Below, piece by piece: positions 44,269-50,960 of a DNA stretch of 64,000 bases. Made by a program: the position numbers and the translations under genes. Below the pieces are notes generated by a model that made no database searches, was not told where the DNA came from, and worked only from the letters and a program-made list of their open reading frames with translations. The stretch covers positions 186,001 through 250,000 of the forward strand of contig NZ_VSKK01000003.1 of the NCBI RefSeq assembly GCF_008086205.1, written 5' to 3'. Position 1 is the first letter of the stretch, and each line of letters opens with the position of its first letter. This DNA comes from Bizionia myxarmorum. GTDB lineage: Bacteria > Bacteroidota > Bacteroidia > Flavobacteriales > Flavobacteriaceae.

Positions 44269-45726
44269 ATGGAAATTAGCTTAAAAGGTGATAAAGAGTT
44301 TAATGAGATTCCGTCATTAAACACAAAGGCACTTCGTATTAATTTAAACGAAAATATTTACGGAACTTTTTCCGAAATTGGCGCTGGCCAGGAAACCGTT
44401 CGTAACTTTTTTAGAGCTGGTGGTGCTTCTGGCACGATTGCAAAAGCCATGTCTGCTTACGATAAAGATTTTAGCGATGCCATTTATGGCATAGAAGCAG
44501 ATGGGCGCTATGTTACAGAAACACGTTTATTAAAAATGCTAAACCATGAAATTGATATCATGGAAAAGCGTTTAACTAGAGATAAGCATCCTAATAAATT
44601 ATTCTTTTCTTACGCCAATACCGTTGCCACCATTGATTTTGCTAAAAAATTCAAAGGTCATGGTTGGGTAGGAATTCGCTATCAAATTGAAGCCGATCAG
44701 CCTTATAATGAGATTTCTTTACACTTACGTTTTAAAGAAAATGATGCCCGTTTGCAGCAGGAAACTTTAGGCGTTTTAGGTACTAACTTAATTTACGGTG
44801 CTTTTTATAAATATAATGAGCCTAAAAAATTACTCCGTTACTTATACGACCATTTGGATAAAGATCAATTAGAAATTGATACCATTAACTTCTCAGGCCC
44901 CGCTTTTAAGGATGTAGATAACCGGCTAATGAGTTTACAATTAGTGAAAAATGGCATGACAGATGCCGTTATGTTTGCACCAGATGGTAATAACGTGCTT
45001 CCAGCTAAAGTGCTTTATAAAAAGAATATTTTAGCCTTAAGAGGTAGTTTTAGACCAGTAACGAAGGTAAATATAGATATGTTTGAAAAATCATATGATA
45101 TGTTTATTAAGGAAAATAAGGTCGATAAAGATAGAACCCAAGTTGTTTTTGAAATTACCTTATCCAATTTACGAGCTGAGGGTGAAATTGATGAACAAGA
45201 TTTTATGGATCGGGCGAAATTGCTCTGTTCTTTAGGGCATACTGTTTTAATTTCCAATTTTCAAGAATATTATAGGTTGGTGGAATACTTCTCACAATAC
45301 ACCAAAAATCGCATGGGTCTCGCCATGGGCGTTAATAATTTAGTGGATATTTTTGATGAAAAATATTACCGTCATTTAAGTGGTGGTATTTTAGAGGCTT
45401 TTGGAAAATTATTTTTCAAAGATTTAAGGGTGTACCTCTACCCTATGCAGGATGAAAATGGTGAAGTAACTACCAGTGAAAATTTAAAAGTTCACCCACG
45501 TATGAAAGAACTTTATAAATTCTTTAAATATAATGGCAAGGTGGTTGATATTACAGATTATGACAACACCATCTTAACGGTGTTTTCAAGAAATGTGCTT
45601 AAGAAAATTGCAGATGGCGATGAAACTTGGGAAACTATGTTACCCGAAGGTGTTTCAAAACTCATTAAAGAAAAGAGTCTGTTTGGCTATGAAGCAGAAG
45701 AAATGTTTCGATCCAAAAACCACTAG
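44269..45726 (+). CDS. Conserved cytosolic protein of unknown function
   Basis: The 485-residue protein has no signal or membrane helix. It contains recognisable conserved stretches (IYGTFSEIGAGQETVRNFFRAGGASGTIAKAMSAYDKDFSD, split here for brevity, and LGVLGTNLIYGAFYKYN), so it belongs to a family found in many bacteria, sometimes mislabelled as a TonB-dependent receptor or nucleotidyltransferase. No motif supports either name. It is probably an alpha/beta protein. It precedes the thioredoxin-like lipoprotein by 14 bases and may be co-transcribed with it. Confidence 0.65.
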   Translation: MEISLKGDKEFNEIPSLNTKALRINLNENIYGTFSEIGAGQETVRNFFRAGGASGTIAKAMSAYDKDFSDAIYGIEADGRYVTETRLLKMLNHEIDIMEKRLTRDKHPNKLFFSYANTVATIDFAKKFKGHGWVGIRYQIEADQPYNEISLHLRFKENDARLQQETLGVLGTNLIYGAFYKYNEPKKLLRYLYDHLDKDQLEIDTINFSGPAFKDVDNRLMSLQLVKNGMTDAVMFAPDGNNVLPAKVLYKKNILALRGSFRPVTKVNIDMFEKSYDMFIKENKVDKDRTQVVFEITLSNLRAEGEIDEQDFMDRAKLLCSLGHTVLISNFQEYYRLVEYFSQYTKNRMGLAMGVNNLVDIFDEKYYRHLSGGILEAFGKLFFKDLRVYLYPMQDENGEVTTSENLKVHPRMKELYKFFKYNGKVVDITDYDNTILTVFSRNVLKKIADGDETWETMLPEGVSKLIKEKSLFGYEAEEMFRSKNH

Positions 45727-45740
45727 AACATCAAAAACTT

Positions 45741-46304
45741 ATGAATTTTAAATTTATTTTTTCTGCATTATTATGCTTTTCTGCTTTGTTTTCTTGCAAA
45801 ACAGCAGATGCCCAATCAATTAAAGAAGTTACTGATAACCAAGTTGCTGAATGCACTTCTTGTGATTTAATTGGTGAAATTTCCCGAGCACAATTAGTTG
45901 ATAACCCCATTTTTAATGAATGGTTTTCAGAAAGTTATGAAAATTATGAATTACATAGTGACGCAATGAAAACATTGAACGATGTTTCAACTGAAAACTT
46001 AAGCTTTAAAATTATTTTGGGTACCTGGTGCAGTGATAGTCATCGTGATGTGCCACGCTTTGTGAAAATTTTAGATTTTTTAAATATTGATGACAAGTCT
46101 ATTGAATATTACGCATTAGATGCCGAGAAAATGTCACCAGAGAAAATTGAAGAAACCTATAGCGTCATTCAAGTTCCAACGTTTATAGTGTATAAAAAGG
46201 ACGTAGAATTGAATAGAATTGTTGAAATGTCTATCCGTACTTTAGAAGAAGATTTAGCTATTATTCTTACAACCAATGACTACAAAAATGTTTACGCCGA
46301 TTAA
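45741..46304 (+). CDS. Thioredoxin-like lipoprotein with a single active-site Cys
   Basis: The 187-residue protein has a lipoprotein signal (FSALLCFSALFSC, Cys19). The thioredoxin fold shows the motif GTWCSDSHRDVPRF, where the CxxC of thioredoxins is CSDS (Cys97, Ser100), and the cis-Pro loop VIQVPTFIVYKKD. It has only one active-site Cys and so cannot form the usual disulfide by itself. It may bind or reduce partner proteins via a monothiol mechanism, or be non-redox. It is anchored in the envelope. Confidence 0.78.
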   Translation: MNFKFIFSALLCFSALFSCKTADAQSIKEVTDNQVAECTSCDLIGEISRAQLVDNPIFNEWFSESYENYELHSDAMKTLNDVSTENLSFKIILGTWCSDSHRDVPRFVKILDFLNIDDKSIEYYALDAEKMSPEKIEETYSVIQVPTFIVYKKDVELNRIVEMSIRTLEEDLAIILTTNDYKNVYAD

Positions 46305-46369
46305 TAATTGCGTTTACTTGTTTTAATAATTATCTTAAAGTCCACTTTAAATTTTAATTTTCTGAAGAA

Positions 46370-47071
46370 ATGATACGAACTCTCTATAGGTCTTTTATAG
46401 TTTTATCTGCCATGCTATTATTTAATTGCAAGGAAAAGAATGAATCAACTTCCAATCTAGAGATCAATGAAACTGCTAAAAAGGAAAAAGTGATTGACAC
46501 CGTTTTCAATCATATTTATACTGAAATAGATGATAAGAAATATGACTTTAGTTATAATGTCGATACTTTAGATGTTTTTCTAACAACCAACTACGGTAAA
46601 ACAAAGATATTTTTTGAATTCACCAAGGAGATTACATTTGTACCAGACTCTAAACATGACCGCTTAAATGGTTTTTACGATAAAAATTATAAATTAGATA
46701 TTCGAAATATAACGTTTAATGATAGTCTAATTACCTATAAGGAATATAAGGACGACATCTTTCATCAGGACAATGAGATTCTGGTATCAGAAAACATAAC
46801 CAAGACTGACTTTTACGAATCTTTAGATTCTAATTTTTTATTAGATGGAAAATCTATTCATGACAAGCTAATTGAAAAACCATGCGCTTCTTGTGTGGTT
46901 GTTTTAACCATTTTAGCAACCAATGTTGTGGGTGACTCCAGAGGAAGTAATAAAGAATTATGTGAGCAGCAGAATGCATTAGTTGCGGTAAACTGTGCGA
47001 ATAAAGATGATTTTTGTTTAGAAAGTGAAGGCCCCTGTAAATTGAAATGTGTTCCCTGTTCTACTTTGTAA
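46370..47071 (+). CDS. Lipoprotein with Cys-rich C-terminal tail, unknown
   Basis: The 233-residue protein has a lipoprotein signal (FIVLSAMLLFNC, Cys20). The mature part is acidic and polar for about 150 residues (including ITFVPDSKHDRLNGFYDKN). A C-terminal Cys-rich region follows (EKPCASCVVVLTILATN, NKELCEQQ, VNCANKDDFC, GPCKLKCVPC) with eight Cys in about 63 residues. I recognise no family. Such tails suggest disulfide-bonded extracellular domains. A terminator follows. It and the next unit look like accessory genes compared with the housekeeping flanks. Confidence 0.65.
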   Translation: MIRTLYRSFIVLSAMLLFNCKEKNESTSNLEINETAKKEKVIDTVFNHIYTEIDDKKYDFSYNVDTLDVFLTTNYGKTKIFFEFTKEITFVPDSKHDRLNGFYDKNYKLDIRNITFNDSLITYKEYKDDIFHQDNEILVSENITKTDFYESLDSNFLLDGKSIHDKLIEKPCASCVVVLTILATNVVGDSRGSNKELCEQQNALVAVNCANKDDFCLESEGPCKLKCVPCSTL

Positions 47072-47095
47072 AATAAACACAGCATAATATATTTA

Positions 47096-47120
47096 AAAAG
47101 CGACCTAAATAGGTCGCTTT
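47096..47120 (+). terminator. Terminator after the Cys-rich lipoprotein gene
   Basis: A perfect stem AAAAGCGACCT (47096-47106) with AGGTCGCTTTT (47111-47121), loop AAAT. It is nearly the same as the hairpin at 48505-48530. Confidence 0.85.
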
Positions 47121-47535
47121 TACTTTTAAGTTAAGAACGCATCCAATTTCTTTATCCTCTTCAAAATACTTAAAACTAACAATCCATTTTTAGCTAAAGT
47201 GCTCAAAATTTGGCGTTTTACGGGAAAACCGTAACAGTATTTTTACTTTTCGATGAACTACACATATTTAACCCAAAATAGTTGTGTGTTTATTTTTTTT
47301 TTTTTTTTTAGTTTCGAGGTGTTAAAACATATTTTGTTTATTTACAGTCTTCAAAATCATGTATTTAACACAAAGATTAATCTTATGGAAGCGCTTGCTT
47401 TTTTATTGAATTCTAAATAGATAAGGACTGTATTTGTTTATTTAGAGAGATTTCAAAAGACTGTTAATAAGACTGTTACTATTGTTTAACCATTTTTAGC
47501 AATAAAAATTTGCTAAAAAGTAAAATCTCATTATT
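47121..47535 (+). promoter_or_regulatory. Gene-free leader region with repeats and a poly-T tract
   Basis: This 415-base gap upstream of the interrupted lipoprotein gene has no ORF of note. It holds a run of 17 T at 47293-47309. The perfect 10-bp direct repeat AAGACTGTTA lies at 47457-47466 and 47469-47478 (12-bp period, close to one helical turn). A perfect 10-bp inverted repeat, TTTTTAGCAA (47493-47502) with TTGCTAAAAA (47510-47519), ends 16 bases before the ATG at 47536. Confidence 0.6.
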
Positions 47536-48201
47536 ATGAAAATTAACAAATACTGCAAGTTTATAATTTTATTAAGTATTTCCGTGTTATAACTTAATTG
47601 TTCCGATGATTCAAGTGAAGACATTGAAAATAAACAACAAAATCAAAATGTAAATTTAACTCACTCAAAATTAGAAAAAAACACATTAGTTAATGACACA
47701 TTATTTATTAACTATATTGATAACGTTGTATCACAAGCAGACAAGCAAGTAGACTTGAATTCACTAAATCTAATTTTACAGAAAGATCAAAATACATTAA
47801 CAAAACAAGATTTAAAAGATTTAGCAGAATTATTGGGCTATATTGACTTTAATGATATGGAAACATATTACGAAGTGCAGAATGAACGGATCTATAAATT
47901 AGATAAAAAATACGATTTGTCCAACCCCAATAATATCCCTATATTAGAACAAGCTACCACAGATGTTTATAACAAACATCACTCATATGTTCCTGTACCC
48001 GGTGGAGGTTCAATCGGCTCAACTTGTTTAGAGCGATATAACAATTGTATAGCAGGAGCTTTGGCAATGGCCATTCTTGAACATTTTGGTTGCGCAGCTT
48101 TAGACACAACTGTAGTATTAGGTATTTTATGCCATTCCGCAGTTACAGCTTTACAGATATCAGCAAATAATCAATGTAGATATGATTTAGAAGATTGTTA
48201 A
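47536..48201 (+). pseudogene. Lipoprotein gene interrupted by one in-frame TAA in the signal peptide
   Basis: ATG at 47536 opens a frame of 221 codons plus stop in which only codon 19 (TAA, 47590-47592) interrupts. Before it comes a hydrophobic signal (KFIILLSISVL), and after it LNCSDDS. The TAA falls at the -3 lipobox position before Cys22, where Leu (TTA) is expected, so a single T-to-A change explains it. The rest is intact: a polar middle and a C-terminal region with six Cys, including CLERYNNC and CRYDLEDC (each C-x6-C) around hydrophobic helices. This tail resembles disulfide-bonded helical bacteriocin-like or saposin-like domains, a resemblance only. A start at the TTG at 47755 is unlikely. 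Confidence 0.75.
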
Positions 48202-48222
48202 TAATTAGTAAAAATTTAAAAT

Positions 48223-48486
48223 ATGAAAGACAAAATATTTTCAATAAAATTTTTAAGATTTATTCCAATTATATTAGTGATTTTGGGTTATATCTTAACT
48301 AAACAACTGGATATCTTTACGTCAGAACAAGATATATATGTATTGATTTTATTCAATGCAATAGCATTTATTTCTTTATTTTTTTTATATAAAAATAAGG
48401 TAAATAAGATTTCAGTTCAAAGAATAGCAGTATTAGGAATTGCTATTTTGTTAAGTGTTATATTGTATTTTATGTATTTGCCATAG
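48223..48486 (+). CDS. Small three-helix membrane protein, possible partner of the upstream lipoprotein
   Basis: The 87-residue protein has three predicted membrane helices (about 10-26, 39-56, 66-85) and a basic loop (YKNKVNKISVQR). It starts 21 bases after the interrupted lipoprotein gene on the same strand and is followed by a terminator, so the two form a unit. Size and topology resemble immunity proteins of secreted peptides or toxins, but no homology is claimed. Confidence 0.5.
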   Translation: MKDKIFSIKFLRFIPIILVILGYILTKQLDIFTSEQDIYVLILFNAIAFISLFFLYKNKVNKISVQRIAVLGIAILLSVILYFMYLP

Positions 48487-48504
48487 AACTATTTGGTTGG
48501 AGTA

Positions 48505-48530
48505 AAAAGCGACCTAATCAGGTCGCTTTT
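48505..48530 (+). terminator. Terminator after the three-helix membrane protein gene
   Basis: Stem AAAAGCGACCT (48505-48515) with AGGTCGCTTTT (48520-48530), loop AATC. The stem is identical to the one at 47096-47121; only the loops differ. Confidence 0.85.
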
Positions 48531-48535
48531 GTTTT

Positions 48536-48988
48536 TTAACCCAAAATCTGATCTGTATGTGCTTTGGTTTTAACTTTGGATATAACATCTTCAATTAAGC
48601 CATTTTCATCAATTACAAAGGTTGTTCTATGAATCCCGTCATATTCCTTACCCATGAATTTTTTCGGTCCCCAAATACCATAAGCTTCAATAACCACTTT
48701 ATCTTCATCTGCTAAAAGCGGATACGGGAAATTGTATTTATTTTTAAAATTACTTTGTCTTTTTTCGCTATCAGCACTTACACCTAAAATATCATAACCT
48801 GCTTTTTGGAATCGGCTATAATTATCACTTAAATTACAAGCTTCAGCAGTACAACCCGGCGTACTCGCTTTCGGATAAAAAAATAAAACTAATTTTTTTC
48901 CATTGTAATCCTTTAAAGAAATAGTATTTCCATCTTGATCTTTTGCGGTAAAATCTGGCGCTTTATCTCCTGCTTTTAAATTTGTCAT
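48536..48988 (-). CDS. bcp: Thiol peroxidase, bacterioferritin comigratory protein type
   Basis: The 150-residue peroxiredoxin has the peroxidatic Cys46 and resolving Cys51 in TPGCTAEAC, preceded by LVLFFYPKAS, and the DGIHRTTFVID segment. Bcp-type proteins use thioredoxin to reduce hydrogen peroxide and organic hydroperoxides. I start at the ATG at 48988; a longer frame from a TTG at 49036 runs into the divergent nth gene. The gene diverges from nth. Confidence 0.92.
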   Translation of the reverse strand: MTNLKAGDKAPDFTAKDQDGNTISLKDYNGKKLVLFFYPKASTPGCTAEACNLSDNYSRFQKAGYDILGVSADSEKRQSNFKNKYNFPYPLLADEDKVVIEAYGIWGPKKFMGKEYDGIHRTTFVIDENGLIEDVISKVKTKAHTDQILG

Positions 48989-48990
48989 AG

Positions 48991-48998
48991 TATCTTTG
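48991..48998 (+). promoter_or_regulatory. -7 promoter box of nth (TATCTTTG)
   Basis: TATCTTTG at 48991-48998 contains the TTG that would start a longer frame at 48996. The ATG at 49029 follows 30 bases later. Confidence 0.55.
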
Positions 48999-49028
48999 TT
49001 AATTTCAACTTCTGTAAAAATACAACTT

Positions 49029-49688
49029 ATGACCAAGCAAGAAAAGGTAGATTTCGTTATAAAAACGTTAAAGGATATTTATCCCACCATTCCAGTGCCT
49101 CTAGATCATAAAGACCCTTATACTTTACTTATTGCCGTTTTAATGTCTGCTCAATGTACGGATGTTCGGGTAAATCAAATTACGCCGAAACTGTTTGCTA
49201 AAGCCGATAACCCATATGATATGATAAAACTTACGGTTGAAGAAATTCGTGATATAATTAGACCTGTAGGTTTATCACCTATGAAAAGTAAAGGTATTCA
49301 CGGCTTATCACATATTTTAATTGATAAACACGGCGGTCAGGTTCCAAAAACTTATGAACACTTGGAAGAATTACCTGCAGTTGGTCATAAAACGGCAGCA
49401 GTTGTTATGTCTCAAGCCTTTGGAATTCCCGCTTTTCCAGTAGATACGCATATTCACAGACTCATGTATCGATGGGGATTTACAAATGGTAAAAATGTAG
49501 TTCAAACGGAACGAGATGCCAAACGCTTGTTTCCAGAAGCCGTTTGGAACGATTTACATTTACAAATAATTTGGTATGCACGTCAATATTCACCAGCGCG
49601 TGGTTGGGATTTGGAAAAAGATGTGATTACTAAAACTATTGGTAGAAAAACGGTTTTAAACGATTATTATGCTAAAAAGAAGAAGTAG
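49029..49688 (+). CDS. nth: Endonuclease III-type DNA glycosylase without the Fe-S cluster
   Basis: The 219-residue protein has the helix-hairpin-helix motif ELPAVGHKTA with catalytic Lys121 and the catalytic Asp139 in FPVDTHIHR. It removes oxidised pyrimidines and nicks DNA at abasic sites. The four C-terminal Cys that bind [4Fe-4S] in E. coli Nth are absent. The region instead reads WYARQYSPARGWDLEKDV, and the only Cys in the protein is Cys43. Cluster-free endonuclease III relatives are known. The start ATG at 49029 follows the promoter box. Confidence 0.88.
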   Translation: MTKQEKVDFVIKTLKDIYPTIPVPLDHKDPYTLLIAVLMSAQCTDVRVNQITPKLFAKADNPYDMIKLTVEEIRDIIRPVGLSPMKSKGIHGLSHILIDKHGGQVPKTYEHLEELPAVGHKTAAVVMSQAFGIPAFPVDTHIHRLMYRWGFTNGKNVVQTERDAKRLFPEAVWNDLHLQIIWYARQYSPARGWDLEKDVITKTIGRKTVLNDYYAKKKK

Positions 49689-49872
49689 GCGAAAATGAAT
49701 GTAGACCCTTCCGATGTTATCAGAACTGCTAGAATATAGAGGTTAGACTTAAGTGGTTAATCTTTCAGATTTTGACTATAAATTTAAGAAATAGGTACAC
49801 ATCCTCACATTGAAAGTATTGCAAAATCTAATAGTAGTTGAAATTTTCCTTGATTTATGAAAAGTGAAATAG
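49689..49872. other. Short gene-free stretch between nth and the sigma-factor region
   Basis: The longest ATG frame encodes 14 residues. Nothing is recognised until the hairpins at 49873-49926. Confidence 0.4.
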
Positions 49873-49892
49873 ATTCCTGCCTTTGCAGGAAT
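49873..49892. repeat. Short palindromic intergenic element
   Basis: ATTCCTGC (49873-49880) and GCAGGAAT (49885-49892) form a perfect 8-bp inverted repeat with loop CTTT. Such ATTCCTGC...GCAGGAAT palindromes are often dispersed in flavobacterial genomes; only one copy was noticed here. Confidence 0.6.
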
Positions 49893-49896
49893 AAAA

Positions 49897-49926
49897 AAAA
49901 AGTCCTGAGACTAATCAGGACTTTTT
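49897..49926 (-). terminator. Bidirectional-type terminator near the 48-codon ORF
   Basis: A perfect 12-bp stem, AAAAAGTCCTGA (49897-49908) with TCAGGACTTTTT (49915-49926), has a 6-base loop. It lies just after the minus-strand small ORF (stop at 49933) and can also serve nth. Confidence 0.85.
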
Positions 49927-49932
49927 CAAAGT

Positions 49933-50079
49933 TTAGTTGAGAAGCGCTTCAAACTTCATCTTATTACAATTTATAACACTTAAAGCCTTGGAATAATCAA
50001 GAAGAAACTTTACAGTTTCCGCTTTGGGGTTTAAATCAAGTACATTGATTTGTTTTTTTTGAGAGTAAAGTTTCGCCAT
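49933..50079 (-). CDS. Small 48-residue protein downstream of the sigma factor
   Basis: ATG at 50079 to TAA at 49935-49933 encodes 48 residues, from MAKLYSQKKQINVLDLN to KMKFEALLN. The middle part (PKAETVKFLLDYSKALSV) is helical and amphipathic. It lies 59 bases after the sigma-factor stop and directly before a terminator, so it is likely the last gene of that unit. From memory, similar short proteins (KKQ...P..ETV.F.L.YSKAL) occur in flavobacteria, so it seems real. The function is unknown; a regulatory or small binding role is conjecture. Confidence 0.55.
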   Translation of the reverse strand: MAKLYSQKKQINVLDLNPKAETVKFLLDYSKALSVINCNKMKFEALLN

Positions 50080-50138
50080 TTATATTAGCTGTTTTTGGTT
50101 TATACTTTACTAAACGTTTCATCTTAAGATATATTGTA

Positions 50139-50729
50139 TCAATTAGTTAAAACAATATTATGTTTATCTATTATCTTTCTCATATTAATTAATGCATAGC
50201 GCATTCTGCCTAAAGCGGTGTTTATACTAACGCCTGTTTTTTCTGATATTTCCTTAAAACTCATATCATTATACATGCGCATCATTAAAACTTCTTTTTG
50301 GTCTTCTGGCAATTCTTCAATTACACGACGCACATCATGTTCCACCTGATCTTTAATAAGACTACGCTCCACATCCAACGTGCTATCACTTAAAACTGAA
50401 AATATATTGAAGTCCCCTGTGTTGCTAAATTTAGGCATGCGGTTGTTTTTTCGGAAATGATCTATGACCAAATTATGCGAAATACGCATCACCCAAGGTA
50501 AAAACTTACCTTCTTCATTGTATTTTCCCGCTTTTAAGGTGCGGATAACTTTGATAAAAGTATCTTGAAAAATATCATCGGCAATATCCCGATCATATAC
50601 TTTTGAATAGATAAAACTGAATATACGCTGCTTATGCCTATTGATTAAAACTTCAATAGCTTGCTCGTTTCCGTGAATATATTTGGTAACCAAGGTAGCA
50701 TCCGTGATAAGATTTTCCTGCATAATCAT
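50139..50729 (-). CDS. ECF-type RNA polymerase sigma factor
   Basis: The 196-residue protein has sigma region 2 (about 20-90; QRIFSFIYSKVYDRDIADDIFQDTFIKVI, LPWVMRISHNLVIDHFRKN) and region 4 (about 130-185; EELPEDQKEVLMMRMYNDMSFKEISEKTGVSINTALGRMRYAL), shown in parts. No anti-sigma gene is next to it. Homologues in Bacteroidota are common, including ones with a role in stress or surface functions; the regulon is unknown. The ATG at 50729 and that at 50723 are both possible. It diverges from uvrA. Confidence 0.9.
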   Translation of the reverse strand: MIMQENLITDATLVTKYIHGNEQAIEVLINRHKQRIFSFIYSKVYDRDIADDIFQDTFIKVIRTLKAGKYNEEGKFLPWVMRISHNLVIDHFRKNNRMPKFSNTGDFNIFSVLSDSTLDVERSLIKDQVEHDVRRVIEELPEDQKEVLMMRMYNDMSFKEISEKTGVSINTALGRMRYALINMRKIIDKHNIVLTN

Positions 50730-50928
50730 TACTTCTTTACCAGAACAAGTCTGGGTTGGGGTTAAAAAGATATTATAAAGTAATGTTAAACGTATAGGCT
50801 ACTCTTGTGATTTTTAGGTTTATAGAATCCAAATATAACAACAATACTATTACAATAGCAAACTTATTTTCATTTTTTCTAAAAATAATTTGTAATCCAA
50901 TCTATTTTTTAATAAAATTTTCTTGTGG

Positions 50929-50936
50929 TATCTTTG
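50929..50936 (+). promoter_or_regulatory. -7 promoter box of uvrA (TATCTTTG)
   Basis: TATCTTTG at 50929-50936 lies 24 bases before the ATG at 50961. No LexA-type palindrome was seen near it. Confidence 0.5.
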
Positions 50937-50960
50937 CAAGAATAATTCCGCTAAGAGCTT

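Noticed and set aside
44269-45726. TonB-dependent receptor
   Set aside because: There is no signal peptide, TonB box, plug domain or beta-barrel pattern. The label often given to this family is not supported by the sequence.
47293-47309. Terminator T tract
   Set aside because: No stable GC-containing stem precedes the 17 T; the real terminator lies upstream at 47096-47121.
47755-48201. Separate 148-residue gene starting with a TTG
   Set aside because: The same frame continues upstream to an ATG with a lipoprotein signal at 47536, broken only by one TAA.
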